NCBI RefSeq assembly: GCF_016595235.1
Contig: NZ_JAENHL010000007.1
Coordinates: 1,586,765-1,650,764 of the forward strand
Direction: 5' to 3'
Length of the DNA stretch: 64,000 bases
DNA from: Taklimakanibacter albus
Lineage (GTDB): Bacteria; Pseudomonadota; Alphaproteobacteria; Rhizobiales; Aestuariivirgaceae
Part shown: piece after piece, positions 17,753-26,412 of the stretch
How the letters are laid out: every line of letters begins with the position of its first letter
How positions within the stretch are numbered: position 1 is the stretch's first letter
The notes under the pieces: model-generated
Databases searched by the model: none
What the model was told of the DNA's origin: nothing
Seen by the model: the letters and a program-made list of their open reading frames with translations, nothing else
Made by a program: the position numbers and the translations under genes

Positions 17753-19069
17753 ATGACCACCATCGATTTGACCGCCATCGAGGCCTTTGCACTCGACCGG
17801 ACGGTGAAGGGCATGCCGGGCGATCTCTCGCCCATAGCGCTCAGAGATATCGGCAAACGCGGCTGGAATGTGCTGCGCGAAGACCTGCCCTTGCCGGCAG
17901 CGGTGATGCGCGAAAGCGCCATCGCACATAACAGCGCCTGGATGCGGCGTTATCTCGAGGCAACCGGCGCCGACATCGCGCCGCACGGCAAGACGACGAT
18001 GAGCCCGCAGCTCTTCGCCCGCCAGGTGAAGGATGGCGCCTGGGCGATCACCATCGGATCGGTCGAGCAGCTGCAGGTGGCGCGGCAATTCGGATTCCAG
18101 CGCCTTCTCCTCGCCAACCAGCCGGTCGGCGCCAAGTCGCAGCGCTACATCGTCGAGGAGCTCAAGCGCCACAAGCAATTCGATTTCTATTGCTTCGTCG
18201 ATTCGGTCGACCTCGTCCGCCAGCTCAGCGCCGTCGCGCGTGACGGCAAGCTCGATCGCCCCATCCAGGTGATCATCGAAGGCGGTTTTGCCGGCGGCCG
18301 CACCGGCTGCCGCACGCTCGAAGAAGCGCTCGCGGTGGCGCGCGCCGTCAAGGCCGCCACTCCCTATCTCTCCTTGCGCGGCGTCGGCGGCTATGAAGGC
18401 CTGCTGCGCCGGCCCGCGCCCGATGAATCGGCCAAGGTGGTCGACGGCTTTCTTACTTTCCTTCTCGACATCGCTCTGGGCTGCGACCGTGAGGATCTGT
18501 TCGGCGACGGCGAAATCATCCTGACCGCCGGCGGCACCGTCTTCTACGATCTGGTGACCCGGCATTTCGGTGCGGCGAAGATGTCGCGCCCGATCCGCGT
18601 CGTGCTGCGCTGCGGCTGCTACATCACCCATGATTCGGCGAGCTACGTGGCGCATTTCGAGCAGCTGCGGGCCCGCAATGGCTGGGTCGACGATCTGGGC
18701 CCCGGCCCCCAGGCGGCCCTCGAAGTCTGGGCCTATGTGCAATCGCGCCCGGAGCCCGGCAAGGCTCTTCTCACCGTCGGACGACGTGACATCTCCTTCG
18801 ATTCGGCTATGCCGACACCGCTGAAATGGTTGCGCCCAGGCCCTGGCGTCACCGCCGCCGATCTGCGCCCGATCGGGCCCGATCACGTCGTGACCGGGCT
18901 CAACGACCAGCACTGCCACCTCAAGATCCCGGACACGAGCCCACTCGCCGTCGGCGACATGGTGGCCTTCGGCATCTCGCATCCCTGCACCACTTTCGAC
19001 AAATGGCAGGTGATCTCCGTCGTCGACGATGACTACAATGTCGTCTCGGCCATCCGCACTTTCTTCTGA
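17753..19069 (+). CDS. DSD1-family PLP enzyme (D-threonine aldolase / D-serine dehydratase type)
   Basis: A 438-residue fold-type III PLP enzyme. The N-terminal alanine-racemase-like barrel has the PLP lysine in DIAPHGKTTMSPQ (about residue 80). The C-terminal domain carries the metal site in DQHCHLK (about 384-390) and GDMVAFGISHPCTTF with a second His/Cys pair, as in D-serine dehydratase and D-threo-3-hydroxyaspartate dehydratase. Family members split or dehydrate beta-hydroxy D-amino acids. The first gene of a unit with the RraA-like gene, directly behind an operator copy. Its imine product would suit the RidA encoded nearby. Confidence 0.87.
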   Translation: MTTIDLTAIEAFALDRTVKGMPGDLSPIALRDIGKRGWNVLREDLPLPAAVMRESAIAHNSAWMRRYLEATGADIAPHGKTTMSPQLFARQVKDGAWAITIGSVEQLQVARQFGFQRLLLANQPVGAKSQRYIVEELKRHKQFDFYCFVDSVDLVRQLSAVARDGKLDRPIQVIIEGGFAGGRTGCRTLEEALAVARAVKAATPYLSLRGVGGYEGLLRRPAPDESAKVVDGFLTFLLDIALGCDREDLFGDGEIILTAGGTVFYDLVTRHFGAAKMSRPIRVVLRCGCYITHDSASYVAHFEQLRARNGWVDDLGPGPQAALEVWAYVQSRPEPGKALLTVGRRDISFDSAMPTPLKWLRPGPGVTAADLRPIGPDHVVTGLNDQHCHLKIPDTSPLAVGDMVAFGISHPCTTFDKWQVISVVDDDYNVVSAIRTFF

Positions 19070-19098
19070 TCAGATCTCAGCAACCAGGAAGCCTCACG

Positions 19099-19815
19099 AT
19101 GAGCCCCGAACCCCTTTCCCCCGAAACCCGCAGCCTGCTGGCTGAGATCAGCACTGCCACGCTGACCTCGCAGTTGATGGCACGCGGCTTGCGCAACACC
19201 TTCATGCAGAAGGTGTACCGGCTGACCACTGGCGGCCCGTCCATGGTCGGTGAAGCCTTCACGCTGCGCTATATCCCGGCGCGCGAGGACATCGATGTGT
19301 CGGCCGTCTTCGAAGACCGCAACCATCCGCAGCGCAAGGCGGTCGAGACCATCCCTTCGGGCCATGTGCTGGTCATTGACTGCCGCCAGGATATCCGCGC
19401 CGCCGGCGCCGGAAGCATTCTCGTCACCCGCACGATGATGAAGGGCGCCGCGGGCGTCGTCACCGATGGCGGCTTGCGCGATTCGCCCACCATCGAAGCC
19501 TTGGATTATCCGGTCTATTGCGGCGGCCGCTCCGCCCCCACCAATCTGACGCGTCATCATGCGGTCGACATCAATGTGCCGATCGGCTGCGGCGATGTGC
19601 CGGTCTATCCGGGCGATATCATCGTCGGCGACCGCGAGGGCGTGGTGGTCATTCCACGCCATCTCGCCGACGAGGTGGCAAAACAGGGCAAAGAACAGAC
19701 GCTGATGGAGGACTTCGTCACCGAACGTGTTCTCGCCGGGCAGTCGACCTTCGGTCTCTATCCGCCCAATGCCGAGACGCTGGCGCAGTTCGAGGCGTGG
19801 AAGAAGCAGCGCTGA
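19099..19815 (+). CDS. RraA-like / HMG-aldolase family protein
   Basis: A 238-residue protein of the RraA/4-hydroxy-4-methyl-2-oxoglutarate aldolase superfamily. The active-site region GAAGVVTDGGLRDSPTIEAL (about 114-133) contains the G-x(20)-R-D type substrate and metal motif, and GDIIVGDREGVVVIP (about 174-188) is the second signature. Many catabolic members are metal-dependent aldolases or oxaloacetate decarboxylases rather than RNase regulators. It follows DSD1 by 29 bp and is probably co-transcribed. Confidence 0.8.
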   Translation: MSPEPLSPETRSLLAEISTATLTSQLMARGLRNTFMQKVYRLTTGGPSMVGEAFTLRYIPAREDIDVSAVFEDRNHPQRKAVETIPSGHVLVIDCRQDIRAAGAGSILVTRTMMKGAAGVVTDGGLRDSPTIEALDYPVYCGGRSAPTNLTRHHAVDINVPIGCGDVPVYPGDIIVGDREGVVVIPRHLADEVAKQGKEQTLMEDFVTERVLAGQSTFGLYPPNAETLAQFEAWKKQR

Positions 19816-19835
19816 CAGAGTTCAACACTACCTCC

Positions 19836-19935
19836 GTCATCCCGGCGAAAGCCGGGACCCAATAAACGCCATCCACGCGACCATCGCTGCCCAGCTTGCG
19901 CTTATTCAATGGGCCCCGGCTTTCGCCGGGGTGAC
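19836..19935. repeat. Inverted pair of CCCGGCGAAAGCCGGG palindromic repeats
   Basis: Two copies in opposite orientation: GTCATCCCGGCGAAAGCCGGG at 19836 onwards and its inverted relative CCCCGGCTTTCGCCGGGGTGAC ending at 19935, with TTATTGGGT/ATTCAATGGG extensions. Each arm is itself a hairpin, and the pair can form one large structure. It lies between the convergent RraA and flavoprotein genes and may terminate both. This class of repeat is widespread in alphaproteobacteria. Confidence 0.75.
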
Positions 19936-19960
19936 ACTATTGAAAAATGACGGGGGCGCC

Positions 19961-22195
19961 TCACACCACGTGATCACCAAGCTTCGGGAAAGTCTCGTGG
20001 CCCCAGATCTGCCTTTCGCGGATGATCGCTTTCGGTCGCTCCGGATTGACGCTCTCGAATTCACGCGCGATCCGGTGACCGTCGAAGATTGCGTCCGCCA
20101 AGTAGCGCGGCGCCAGGCAATCGCCTGAGCGCACCACCGTTTCGAGGCCGGCGTCCTGCCAGCGCGGCTTGAGCGCCATCACGCCATCATAAAGCTCGGT
20201 CTTCGCTTCGCGCGACGTGCACAGGATCACGCTGTCGCAATCGAGGATTTCGACCGCATCGCCGAGCCGGCGCGGATAGACGCCAGTCTGGGGCGTGGTG
20301 GTGCGCCGCGAGCCGTCGCGATAGCGGTCATAAAGCACAACCTCGACGCCATTGCCCGCCTTATCGACCTTGTCGACCCAATGGCCGGTGCGCTCCTTGA
20401 TGCCCTTCTCGCGCAGCATGCGGCGCAGATTGTAGCCTTCGAGCGTGAGCGCCGTCATCGGCGCGACGGTTTCGAGATGCGTCACCAGAGTCACCTGCTT
20501 GCCCTGGTCGGCAAGAACCTCGGCGATGCTGATGGCCATGAAATACCCGTCCGAATCGAGCACCACGACGCGCTCGCCGATCGCCTTGCCGGCGAAGAAC
20601 TGCTCCGGCGTGACGAAATGATCGAGCGCCGCGTCGATGCCTGGAATTGTGTCGGGCCCGCTGGCGCCGAGCCCGTTGCCGGCCCAGCGGGCGCCCGTCG
20701 CCAGCACGACGCGCCGCGCGCCGTAATCAAGGATGTCTTCCGCCGTGACGAGGCCGGTGCCGCGCATCACCGTCACATTGGGCATGCGCGCGATCTGGCT
20801 CTCGCGATAGTCATAGACGCGGCCCCATTCGGCGAGACCGGGCAGCCGCACGACGTCGCGCAGATGGCCGCCGAGCTGTTCCTTCGCCTCGACGAGATGC
20901 ACCTCATAGCCGCGCTTGCCCAGCACGCGGGCGCATTCGAGACCGGAAGGACCCGCGCCCACCACCAGCACCATTTCGGGATTGGGCGTGGGCTCGAAGC
21001 GCTCCGGATGCCAGCCGCGCCGATATTCCTCGAGCGCCGTCGGATTCTGCGTGCAGATGATCATGTTGTTGAGGTTGAAGCGCGAGACGCAGGCATTGCA
21101 GCCGATGCATTCGCAGATGTCCTCGACGCGACCTTCGTCGATCTTGCGCGGCAGCCAGGGATCGGCGATCGAGGGCCGCGCCGCGCCGATGATGTCGAGC
21201 TGGCCCGAGCGGATCACCCGCACCATTTCGTCGGGCTCGGTGAAGCGTCCGACTCCCACCACCGGCACCTTGGCGATGCGTTTGACTTCGGCGTTCCACG
21301 GCGACTGGTGGTTCGATTTGTAGAAGCGCGAGGGACCGGAATCCTCGCCCCACATATCCTCGCCCGAGCCGCCGATGATGATGTCCCACATGTCGACGAG
21401 GCCGAGCTTGGTGATGTACTCGACGAAAGCGAGGCCCTCATCGCGAAGCTCCAGCCCCCAAGGACCGGCGAGGTCGTCGATCGAGATACGCGTCGCCACC
21501 GCGCAGTCATCGCCCGCGACTTTCTTCAGCCGTTCCAGCGCCTCGACCCAGAAGCGGGCGCGATTTTCGAACGAGCCACCATATCCGTCGGTACGGCGGT
21601 TGAAATGGCGCGACAGAGCATGCACCGGGAAAACGCCGGCGGCACCGTGAATATAGAGAATGTCGAAGCCGGCATCCTTGGCGCGCCGTGCCGCATCCTC
21701 ATACATCTGCATGATGCGGGCGATGTCTTCCTCGGTCGCGGCATAGGTATAGACCTTGGGTGTACCGCCGGACGGAAAGCGGTCGAAGGCGGCCGCCACA
21801 TAGCGGCTCCACAGATTGTCCTTGACCCCACCGGCGCCGAGCTCGACGCCGGCGAGCGCCCCCCATTTATGGACCTCGTCCACCATGTGGCGATGGTTGA
21901 TGACGTCGCCCTCGTCCCACATCGTCGTGTTGGTCGAGGTTGACTGGTTGACCTCGGGATGGATCGAGCAGGATTCGGTCGACAGCCCGCCCCAGCCGCC
22001 TTCCGCCTTGACGGCGCGATGGCCGGCATTCGAACCGGGGCGCGGATGACCGGCGCCGGTGCATTGCGGCACCTGGTAGAAGCGGTTCTTCATCACCTTG
22101 GGGCCGATGCGGATCGGCTCGAACAGGAGATCGTAGCGCGGGTCGCGCCGGCGCGGCGCCGTGCCGGTCGGGTGGGCTGCCGGTGCCTGGGTCAT
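19961..22195 (-). CDS. Trimethylamine-dehydrogenase-like FMN/[4Fe-4S] oxidoreductase
   Basis: A 744-residue flavoprotein of the old-yellow-enzyme/TMADH family. An FMN TIM barrel covers about 20-370, the cluster ligands are in CIGCNACVSRFNLNNMIIC, and an FAD/NAD-type domain follows (VLVVGAGPSGLECARVLG). The cluster spacing and ICTQNP tail match trimethylamine and dimethylamine dehydrogenases and N-methylproline demethylases, so an N-methylated amine is a likely substrate. The start ATG 22195 overlaps the RidA stop (ATGA). Confidence 0.85.
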   Translation of the reverse strand: MTQAPAAHPTGTAPRRRDPRYDLLFEPIRIGPKVMKNRFYQVPQCTGAGHPRPGSNAGHRAVKAEGGWGGLSTESCSIHPEVNQSTSTNTTMWDEGDVINHRHMVDEVHKWGALAGVELGAGGVKDNLWSRYVAAAFDRFPSGGTPKVYTYAATEEDIARIMQMYEDAARRAKDAGFDILYIHGAAGVFPVHALSRHFNRRTDGYGGSFENRARFWVEALERLKKVAGDDCAVATRISIDDLAGPWGLELRDEGLAFVEYITKLGLVDMWDIIIGGSGEDMWGEDSGPSRFYKSNHQSPWNAEVKRIAKVPVVGVGRFTEPDEMVRVIRSGQLDIIGAARPSIADPWLPRKIDEGRVEDICECIGCNACVSRFNLNNMIICTQNPTALEEYRRGWHPERFEPTPNPEMVLVVGAGPSGLECARVLGKRGYEVHLVEAKEQLGGHLRDVVRLPGLAEWGRVYDYRESQIARMPNVTVMRGTGLVTAEDILDYGARRVVLATGARWAGNGLGASGPDTIPGIDAALDHFVTPEQFFAGKAIGERVVVLDSDGYFMAISIAEVLADQGKQVTLVTHLETVAPMTALTLEGYNLRRMLREKGIKERTGHWVDKVDKAGNGVEVVLYDRYRDGSRRTTTPQTGVYPRRLGDAVEILDCDSVILCTSREAKTELYDGVMALKPRWQDAGLETVVRSGDCLAPRYLADAIFDGHRIAREFESVNPERPKAIIRERQIWGHETFPKLGDHVV

Positions 22196-22665
22196 GGCGC
22201 GATTTCCACGATGGCTTCGACTTCGACGCCGACGCCACGCGGCAGAGTAGCGACACCGATGGCGCTGCGCGCATGCCGGCCGGCCTCGCCGAAGACTTCC
22301 ATCAGCAGCTCCGAGGCGCCATTGGCGACACTCGAGGCATCGATGAAGGACGGCGCGGCATTGACGAAGACGGTGAGCTTCAGGAAGCGCTTCACCCGGT
22401 CGATGCGGCCGTCGAGCGCCTCTTCGAGCTGGACCAGGAGGTTGAGCGCACACAGCCGCGCCGCCTTGTAGCCGTCTTCATTGCTGAGCGTGTCGCCGAG
22501 ACGGCCCTTGAACATGATCTCGTCGCCGCGCCGGGGGATCTGTCCCGACATGAAGACGAGATTGCCCATTGTCGCGGCCTGGAGAAAGAAGGCCGAACCC
22601 GGCTTCGCGACGGGCGGCAGTTCCGCACCGAGGGCGGCGAGGCGGTCTTTGAAATTCACGCTCAT
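22192..22665 (-). CDS. RidA-family enamine/imine deaminase
   Basis: A 157-residue RidA/YjgF family protein (LVFMSGQIPRRGDE, LTVFVNAAPSF, GRHARSAIGVATLPRGVGVE with the catalytic Arg preceding SAIGV). It has the longer form seen in several Rid subgroups. RidA proteins hydrolyse reactive enamine and imine intermediates released by PLP dehydratases. Co-transcription with the TMADH-like enzyme and regulon membership of a DSD1-type enzyme fit that role. An operator copy lies about 92 bp upstream. Confidence 0.88.
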   Translation of the reverse strand: MSVNFKDRLAALGAELPPVAKPGSAFFLQAATMGNLVFMSGQIPRRGDEIMFKGRLGDTLSNEDGYKAARLCALNLLVQLEEALDGRIDRVKRFLKLTVFVNAAPSFIDASSVANGASELLMEVFGEAGRHARSAIGVATLPRGVGVEVEAIVEIAP

Positions 22666-22756
22666 ATTATGGAGTTCCTGTCCGGTGATAGAGGGTTCGT
22701 CGGCAGCCCGGCCCCTTATGCGAGGCCCGATCTTGCGTTACGGCGCAGTAATTGTA

Positions 22757-22773
22757 AACTTATCTGACATCTT
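22757..22773 (-). promoter_or_regulatory. GntR-type operator copy 3
   Basis: AACTTATCTGACATCTT, in the divergent region between ridA and the GntR gene. It may control both the RidA/flavoprotein unit and the regulator itself. Confidence 0.7.
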
Positions 22774-22888
22774 TGGGCAAGCCATCCTTTGGGGGACTTG
22801 CACAAGATCGGGCGATGCTGCAAACACGGACGAGTTGCAACCGGCGCGAACAACGCGCGACAGAACGTAAAAAACGGGAGACAGGGAT

Positions 22889-23641
22889 TTGGCTCGCAAA
22901 TCCAGCGAAAGGCCGCGCAGTAAAGCGGACTGGCAGGTGCAGTCACCCAGCCGGCCATCGCGCCTTGCCGACCAGCTTTATGGCCAGATCCTCGACCGCA
23001 TCGTTTCCGGCGCTCTGCCCGAAGGCGAAAAGCTGCCGTCGGAAAGCCAGCTCTGCGAGCTGTACAGCGTGTCGCGGCCGGTGGTGCGCGAAGCCCTGTC
23101 GCGCCTGCAGGCCGATCGCGTCGTCATTTCACGCCATGGCTCCGGCACCTTCGTGCAGCGCCGACCCAACCAGGCTTTCTCGCTCCTGGCGCCGATCGAC
23201 GACATCGCCGGACTGATGCGCTGCATGGAGTTCCGCATCGGGCTCGAGGGCGAAGCGGCCTTTCTCGCCGCCACAAGGCGCACCGAGGCCGATCTCGACC
23301 GCATGAAGCGTGCTTTCGACGAGCTCGAGAAAGTCATTGCCCGGGGCGAGGTCGGCAGCGAGGCGGATCAGGCTTTCCATGTGGCGATCGGCGCCGCCGC
23401 CCAGAACCAGCTTTTCGTTCAGATGATGGAAGTGCTCTCCGAGCATACGTTGCGCGGCATGGAGCTCGCCCGCACCTTGTCGCTGCGCCAAAGCACGAGG
23501 CGCCTGCAGCTCGTCCAGCAGGAGCACAGCCGCATCCTCGCCGCGATCGCCGCCGAGGAGCCGGAAGAAGCCCGCAACGCCATGCGCACCCATATCGACA
23601 ATGCGCGGCTGCGCGTCCTCAGCGACAGTATCGAGCCGTAA
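22889..23641 (+). CDS. GntR-family (FCD/FadR subgroup) transcriptional regulator
   Basis: A 250-residue regulator: winged helix-turn-helix at about 25-95 (EGEKLPSESQLCELYSVSR, VVREALSRLQADRVV) and an all-helical FCD ligand domain at about 110-240 with the metal-type residues in EADQAFHVAIG and THIDNARLR. The start is TTG 22889 behind GGGAGACAGG; no ATG or GTG gives a complete domain. It lies in the middle of the catabolic island, and the 17-bp palindromes around it are its probable binding sites. Confidence 0.9.
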   Translation: MARKSSERPRSKADWQVQSPSRPSRLADQLYGQILDRIVSGALPEGEKLPSESQLCELYSVSRPVVREALSRLQADRVVISRHGSGTFVQRRPNQAFSLLAPIDDIAGLMRCMEFRIGLEGEAAFLAATRRTEADLDRMKRAFDELEKVIARGEVGSEADQAFHVAIGAAAQNQLFVQMMEVLSEHTLRGMELARTLSLRQSTRRLQLVQQEHSRILAAIAAEEPEEARNAMRTHIDNARLRVLSDSIEP

Positions 23642-23645
23642 CGGG

Positions 23646-24560
23646 CTAAGCAGCCTTTGCCAGCGCCGCGTCACGCATCTGCAACTCGCGCGCCACCGGA
23701 GCGACCCGTGCCCGTTCGGCGTCATCGAGATTGGACAGAAGCGGCAGGATCGGCCCCATATCGGCGATGCCGGCAAGCGTCACCCCGTCATGCAGCACGC
23801 GCGTCGGATTGATCCCGTCGCGCTCATTCTCGAAGGGCAGGAAGATCTCGCGCAGGCGCTGGGCCTCGTCATAGGCTTCCGCTTTGAGCGCCGCGAGCAG
23901 CGCGCTCGACAGCCGGGGCGCGATCGCCACCGACCCCGAGGTGAAGCCTCGAAGCCCGAATTGCCGCCAATGCTGGATCGCCGGCCGCTCGCCGATGCCG
24001 CTGATGATGCGCGACCGGTCGACCGCCGTGACGAGCTGGCTCAGATAGGGATCGCGGCTCGGATCATCGCGCACGATCGCATATTTGATGGCGCTGACCA
24101 GGCCCTTGTCACAGAGCCGCGCCACCGAAGCCACCGAGAGATAGCTCTCCGCTTTGAGATAGAGGATGACCGGCTTGCCCAACGCATCGGCGAAACGGCT
24201 GATACCGTCGGCGGTGCCGGCATCGGTCGCAAACCCGCTGGCCGGCAGGACCATCGCCGTCGGGAACGGCCGCTCGCGTAGATACCGCGCCTGATCCATG
24301 AGCTTGCCGAAATCGGGACCGGCCGAGGGAATGATCCAGCTCGAAGGCTGGGCGAGCTCGAGCAGCATGTCGAGCACGCGCGGATAGTCGCTCAAGCCCA
24401 GGTGATAGAAATTGGCGTTGCCGCCATACATCAGCGTCGAGACGCCGCCCGCTTCGAGATGGCGGATGAGCGCCGCATTGGCTTTGATGTTGAGGGTCAG
24501 GTCGGCGTTGCGGGCCAGCGGCGGTACCGCCACGACCGATTTTCCCGGATCGCTATGCAC
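23646..24560 (-). CDS. DapA-family lyase/aldolase
   Basis: A 304-residue TIM-barrel protein of the dihydrodipicolinate synthase/N-acetylneuraminate lyase superfamily. The Schiff-base lysine is in LVSAIKYAIVRDD (about residue 160), with the preceding KPVILYLKAESY strand. Genuine lysine biosynthesis is unlikely given the context; members next to uronate dehydrogenases commonly act on 2-keto-3-deoxy sugar acids. It ends 4 bp from the convergent GntR gene and has an operator copy about 90 bp upstream. Confidence 0.82.
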   Translation of the reverse strand: MHSDPGKSVVAVPPLARNADLTLNIKANAALIRHLEAGGVSTLMYGGNANFYHLGLSDYPRVLDMLLELAQPSSWIIPSAGPDFGKLMDQARYLRERPFPTAMVLPASGFATDAGTADGISRFADALGKPVILYLKAESYLSVASVARLCDKGLVSAIKYAIVRDDPSRDPYLSQLVTAVDRSRIISGIGERPAIQHWRQFGLRGFTSGSVAIAPRLSSALLAALKAEAYDEAQRLREIFLPFENERDGINPTRVLHDGVTLAGIADMGPILPLLSNLDDAERARVAPVARELQMRDAALAKAA

Positions 24561-24647
24561 AGGCTTTTCCTCGTCGCAGAGATGATGGTTGCAAGAAGCG
24601 ACCTCAGTCCTAGCCTCTCATCCGCGCATGAGTCAACCCAAGACATA

Positions 24648-24664
24648 AACTTGTCTTACGTCTT
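24648..24664 (-). promoter_or_regulatory. GntR-type operator copy 4
   Basis: AACTTGTCTTACGTCTT, in the 104-bp space between the amidohydrolase stop and the DapA-like start, giving this gene its own regulated promoter. Confidence 0.7.
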
Positions 24665-25489
24665 TTATGCAGAAATACCGAACAGGCGCGCCGCTGTCCC
24701 GCCCATGACCAGTTCCTTGTCGGCCGCGCCGAGGCCCGGGAAATCCGCGCCCCATTGAATGAGCTTTTCGTAACTGCATATATTCGCGGCCCCCGGATAG
24801 TCCGAGCCATACATGAGGCGCTCCGCCCCGAAACGGGCGAGAACCTCCCGATAGAAGGCGACGACATCGGGAAATGGATAGGCGGTCTTCGTATCTTCCG
24901 CGGTGCAGAGCAGCTTGAAATAGATATTGGGATGCCCCGCCAGAAGATCGAGATAGGGCGCCGCGTCGGTCCGCGCATGAATCTCCGGCCCCAGATAATC
25001 GACGATCAAAGGTAGCGAGCGATGCTGCGCCGCCAGCCGGGCGATCACCGGCGCCTGCTCGATATCCATCTGAAAGGCGACGGAAACCCCCATATGCTCA
25101 ACAGTATCGAAGAGGCCTTGATAGTCGGGACCGGCGAGCTTCGTGACATCGCCGCGCAGGATCGTGTTGAGGCGCAAGCCGCCGCCAAGCCCTTTGGCGA
25201 CGAGATCGAGGAAATCCTCCCGCGGTGTCGCCGAACGCAGATCGACGAGGCCGACGCCGATAAAGCGGTCGGGCGCCGTCTTGACGCTGTCGATCAGATA
25301 GCTGTGATCGCGGCCATAGACGCTGGGCTGCACCAGGATCGCCTTGTCGACCTCTGCGCGCGCCATATCGGCGAGCAGCCTTTCCACCGGGGCGGCATAG
25401 GTCGGCGGCGGCACATGGGCGAGCAGCGGCTGCCACGGATAGGCAATGGGATCGCTGGACCAGACATGCAGGTGGGAATCGACGATCAT
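24665..25489 (-). CDS. Amidohydrolase family 2 TIM-barrel protein
   Basis: A 274-residue metal-dependent hydrolase of the amidohydrolase-2 group: N-terminal metal site VDSHLHVW (residues 3-10), central QMDIEQAP and VDYLGPEI segments, and C-terminal YGSDYPGA with the conserved Asp. Members close to sugar-acid clusters are often lactonases (for example L-fuconolactone or galactonolactone hydrolases). I start at ATG 25489; longer forms would run through the operator at 25547-25563. Confidence 0.82.
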   Translation of the reverse strand: MIVDSHLHVWSSDPIAYPWQPLLAHVPPPTYAAPVERLLADMARAEVDKAILVQPSVYGRDHSYLIDSVKTAPDRFIGVGLVDLRSATPREDFLDLVAKGLGGGLRLNTILRGDVTKLAGPDYQGLFDTVEHMGVSVAFQMDIEQAPVIARLAAQHRSLPLIVDYLGPEIHARTDAAPYLDLLAGHPNIYFKLLCTAEDTKTAYPFPDVVAFYREVLARFGAERLMYGSDYPGAANICSYEKLIQWGADFPGLGAADKELVMGGTAARLFGISA

Positions 25490-25546
25490 GGGGCCTCGGG
25501 GGACGATGCGATTTGTCACATCTTGAAGGATGGTGGCCAGCATATA

Positions 25547-25563
25547 AACTCGCCTGACAAGTT
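25547..25563. promoter_or_regulatory. GntR-type operator copy 5
   Basis: AACTCGCCTGACAAGTT, the most symmetrical of the five copies (AACT-N3-C-T-G-N3-AGTT). It lies between the divergent amidohydrolase and uronate-dehydrogenase-like genes. A gapped partial match (TTTGTCACATCTT, 25512-25524) is close by. Confidence 0.7.
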
Positions 25564-25602
25564 TGTCCAAGCCCAGATCACAAAAACCGGGATCTCTCCA
25601 CC

Positions 25603-26412
25603 ATGACCGACACCCGCCCGACCCTCTTCACCGGCGCCGCCGGGATTCTCGGCCGCTGGCTGAGGCCCCGGCTCGCTGAGAAATATGGGCGCCTACGCTC
25701 CTCCGATGTCGTCGAATTCGGCCCGGCGCTGCCCGGCGAGGAGATCGTCATCACCGATCTCGCCGATGCGGCGGCGGTGGACCGCATGGTGGAAGGCGTC
25801 GGACGGATCATCCATTTCGGCGGCATCTCTTATGAGTCGACCTTCGACCGCATCCTCCAGTCCAATATCGCCGGCACCTATAATGTCTTCGAGGCGGCGC
25901 GCCGGCATGATGCCGGTCCCATCGTCTATTCGAGTTCCAACCACGCCATCGGCTTCTACACCCGCGATGACCGCCTCGATGCCAGTGTCCCTCAGCGCCC
26001 GGACTCGCTCTATGGCGTGTCCAAGGCCTTCGGCGAGGACCTGGCGAGCTTCTTCGCCGACAAATACGGCATGGACATCGCCTGCCTGCGCATCGGCACG
26101 GCGAGGCCCGATCCGACCGACGTGCGCCAGCTCTCGACCTGGCAGAGCTATGAGGATCTCCTGCGCATGATCGAAGCCTGCTTCGACGCCCCGAAGCTCG
26201 GCTGCACCATTCTCTATGGCGTATCGAACAATGACCGGCGCTGGTGGAGCAATGAGCTCGCCCCCCATGTCGACTATCGCCCGCAGGACAATGCCGAGAC
26301 CTTCGCCGCCAAACTGATCCCTGATGGCGATAAGCGTGATCTCAACGATCCGGCGGTCAAATATCAGGGCGGCGTTTTCGTCGCCGATGGTTACGCACCC
26401 AAACGGCGCTAG
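25603..26412 (+). CDS. Uronate-dehydrogenase-like NAD-dependent epimerase/dehydratase family protein
   Basis: A 269-residue extended SDR. TGAAGILGRWLRPRLAEKYG begins the NAD site. Closely Udh-like segments follow: IIHFGGISYE, ILQSNIAGTYNVFEAARR, YSSSNHAIGFY, the catalytic YGVSKAFGED, and LSTWQSYEDLLRMIEA. Uronate dehydrogenase oxidises galacturonate or glucuronate to the aldarolactone, which would fit the SMP-30 lactonase and DapA-like lyase in the same region. The final TAG shares the CTAG with the convergent unknown gene. Confidence 0.82.
   Translation: MTDTRPTLFTGAAGILGRWLRPRLAEKYGRLRSSDVVEFGPALPGEEIVITDLADAAAVDRMVEGVGRIIHFGGISYESTFDRILQSNIAGTYNVFEAARRHDAGPIVYSSSNHAIGFYTRDDRLDASVPQRPDSLYGVSKAFGEDLASFFADKYGMDIACLRIGTARPDPTDVRQLSTWQSYEDLLRMIEACFDAPKLGCTILYGVSNNDRRWWSNELAPHVDYRPQDNAETFAAKLIPDGDKRDLNDPAVKYQGGVFVADGYAPKRR

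Noticed and set aside
20381-21943. 520-codon open frame opposite the TMADH-like gene
   Set aside because: The minus strand encodes clear FMN, cluster and FAD motifs; the plus-strand translation does not resemble any family.
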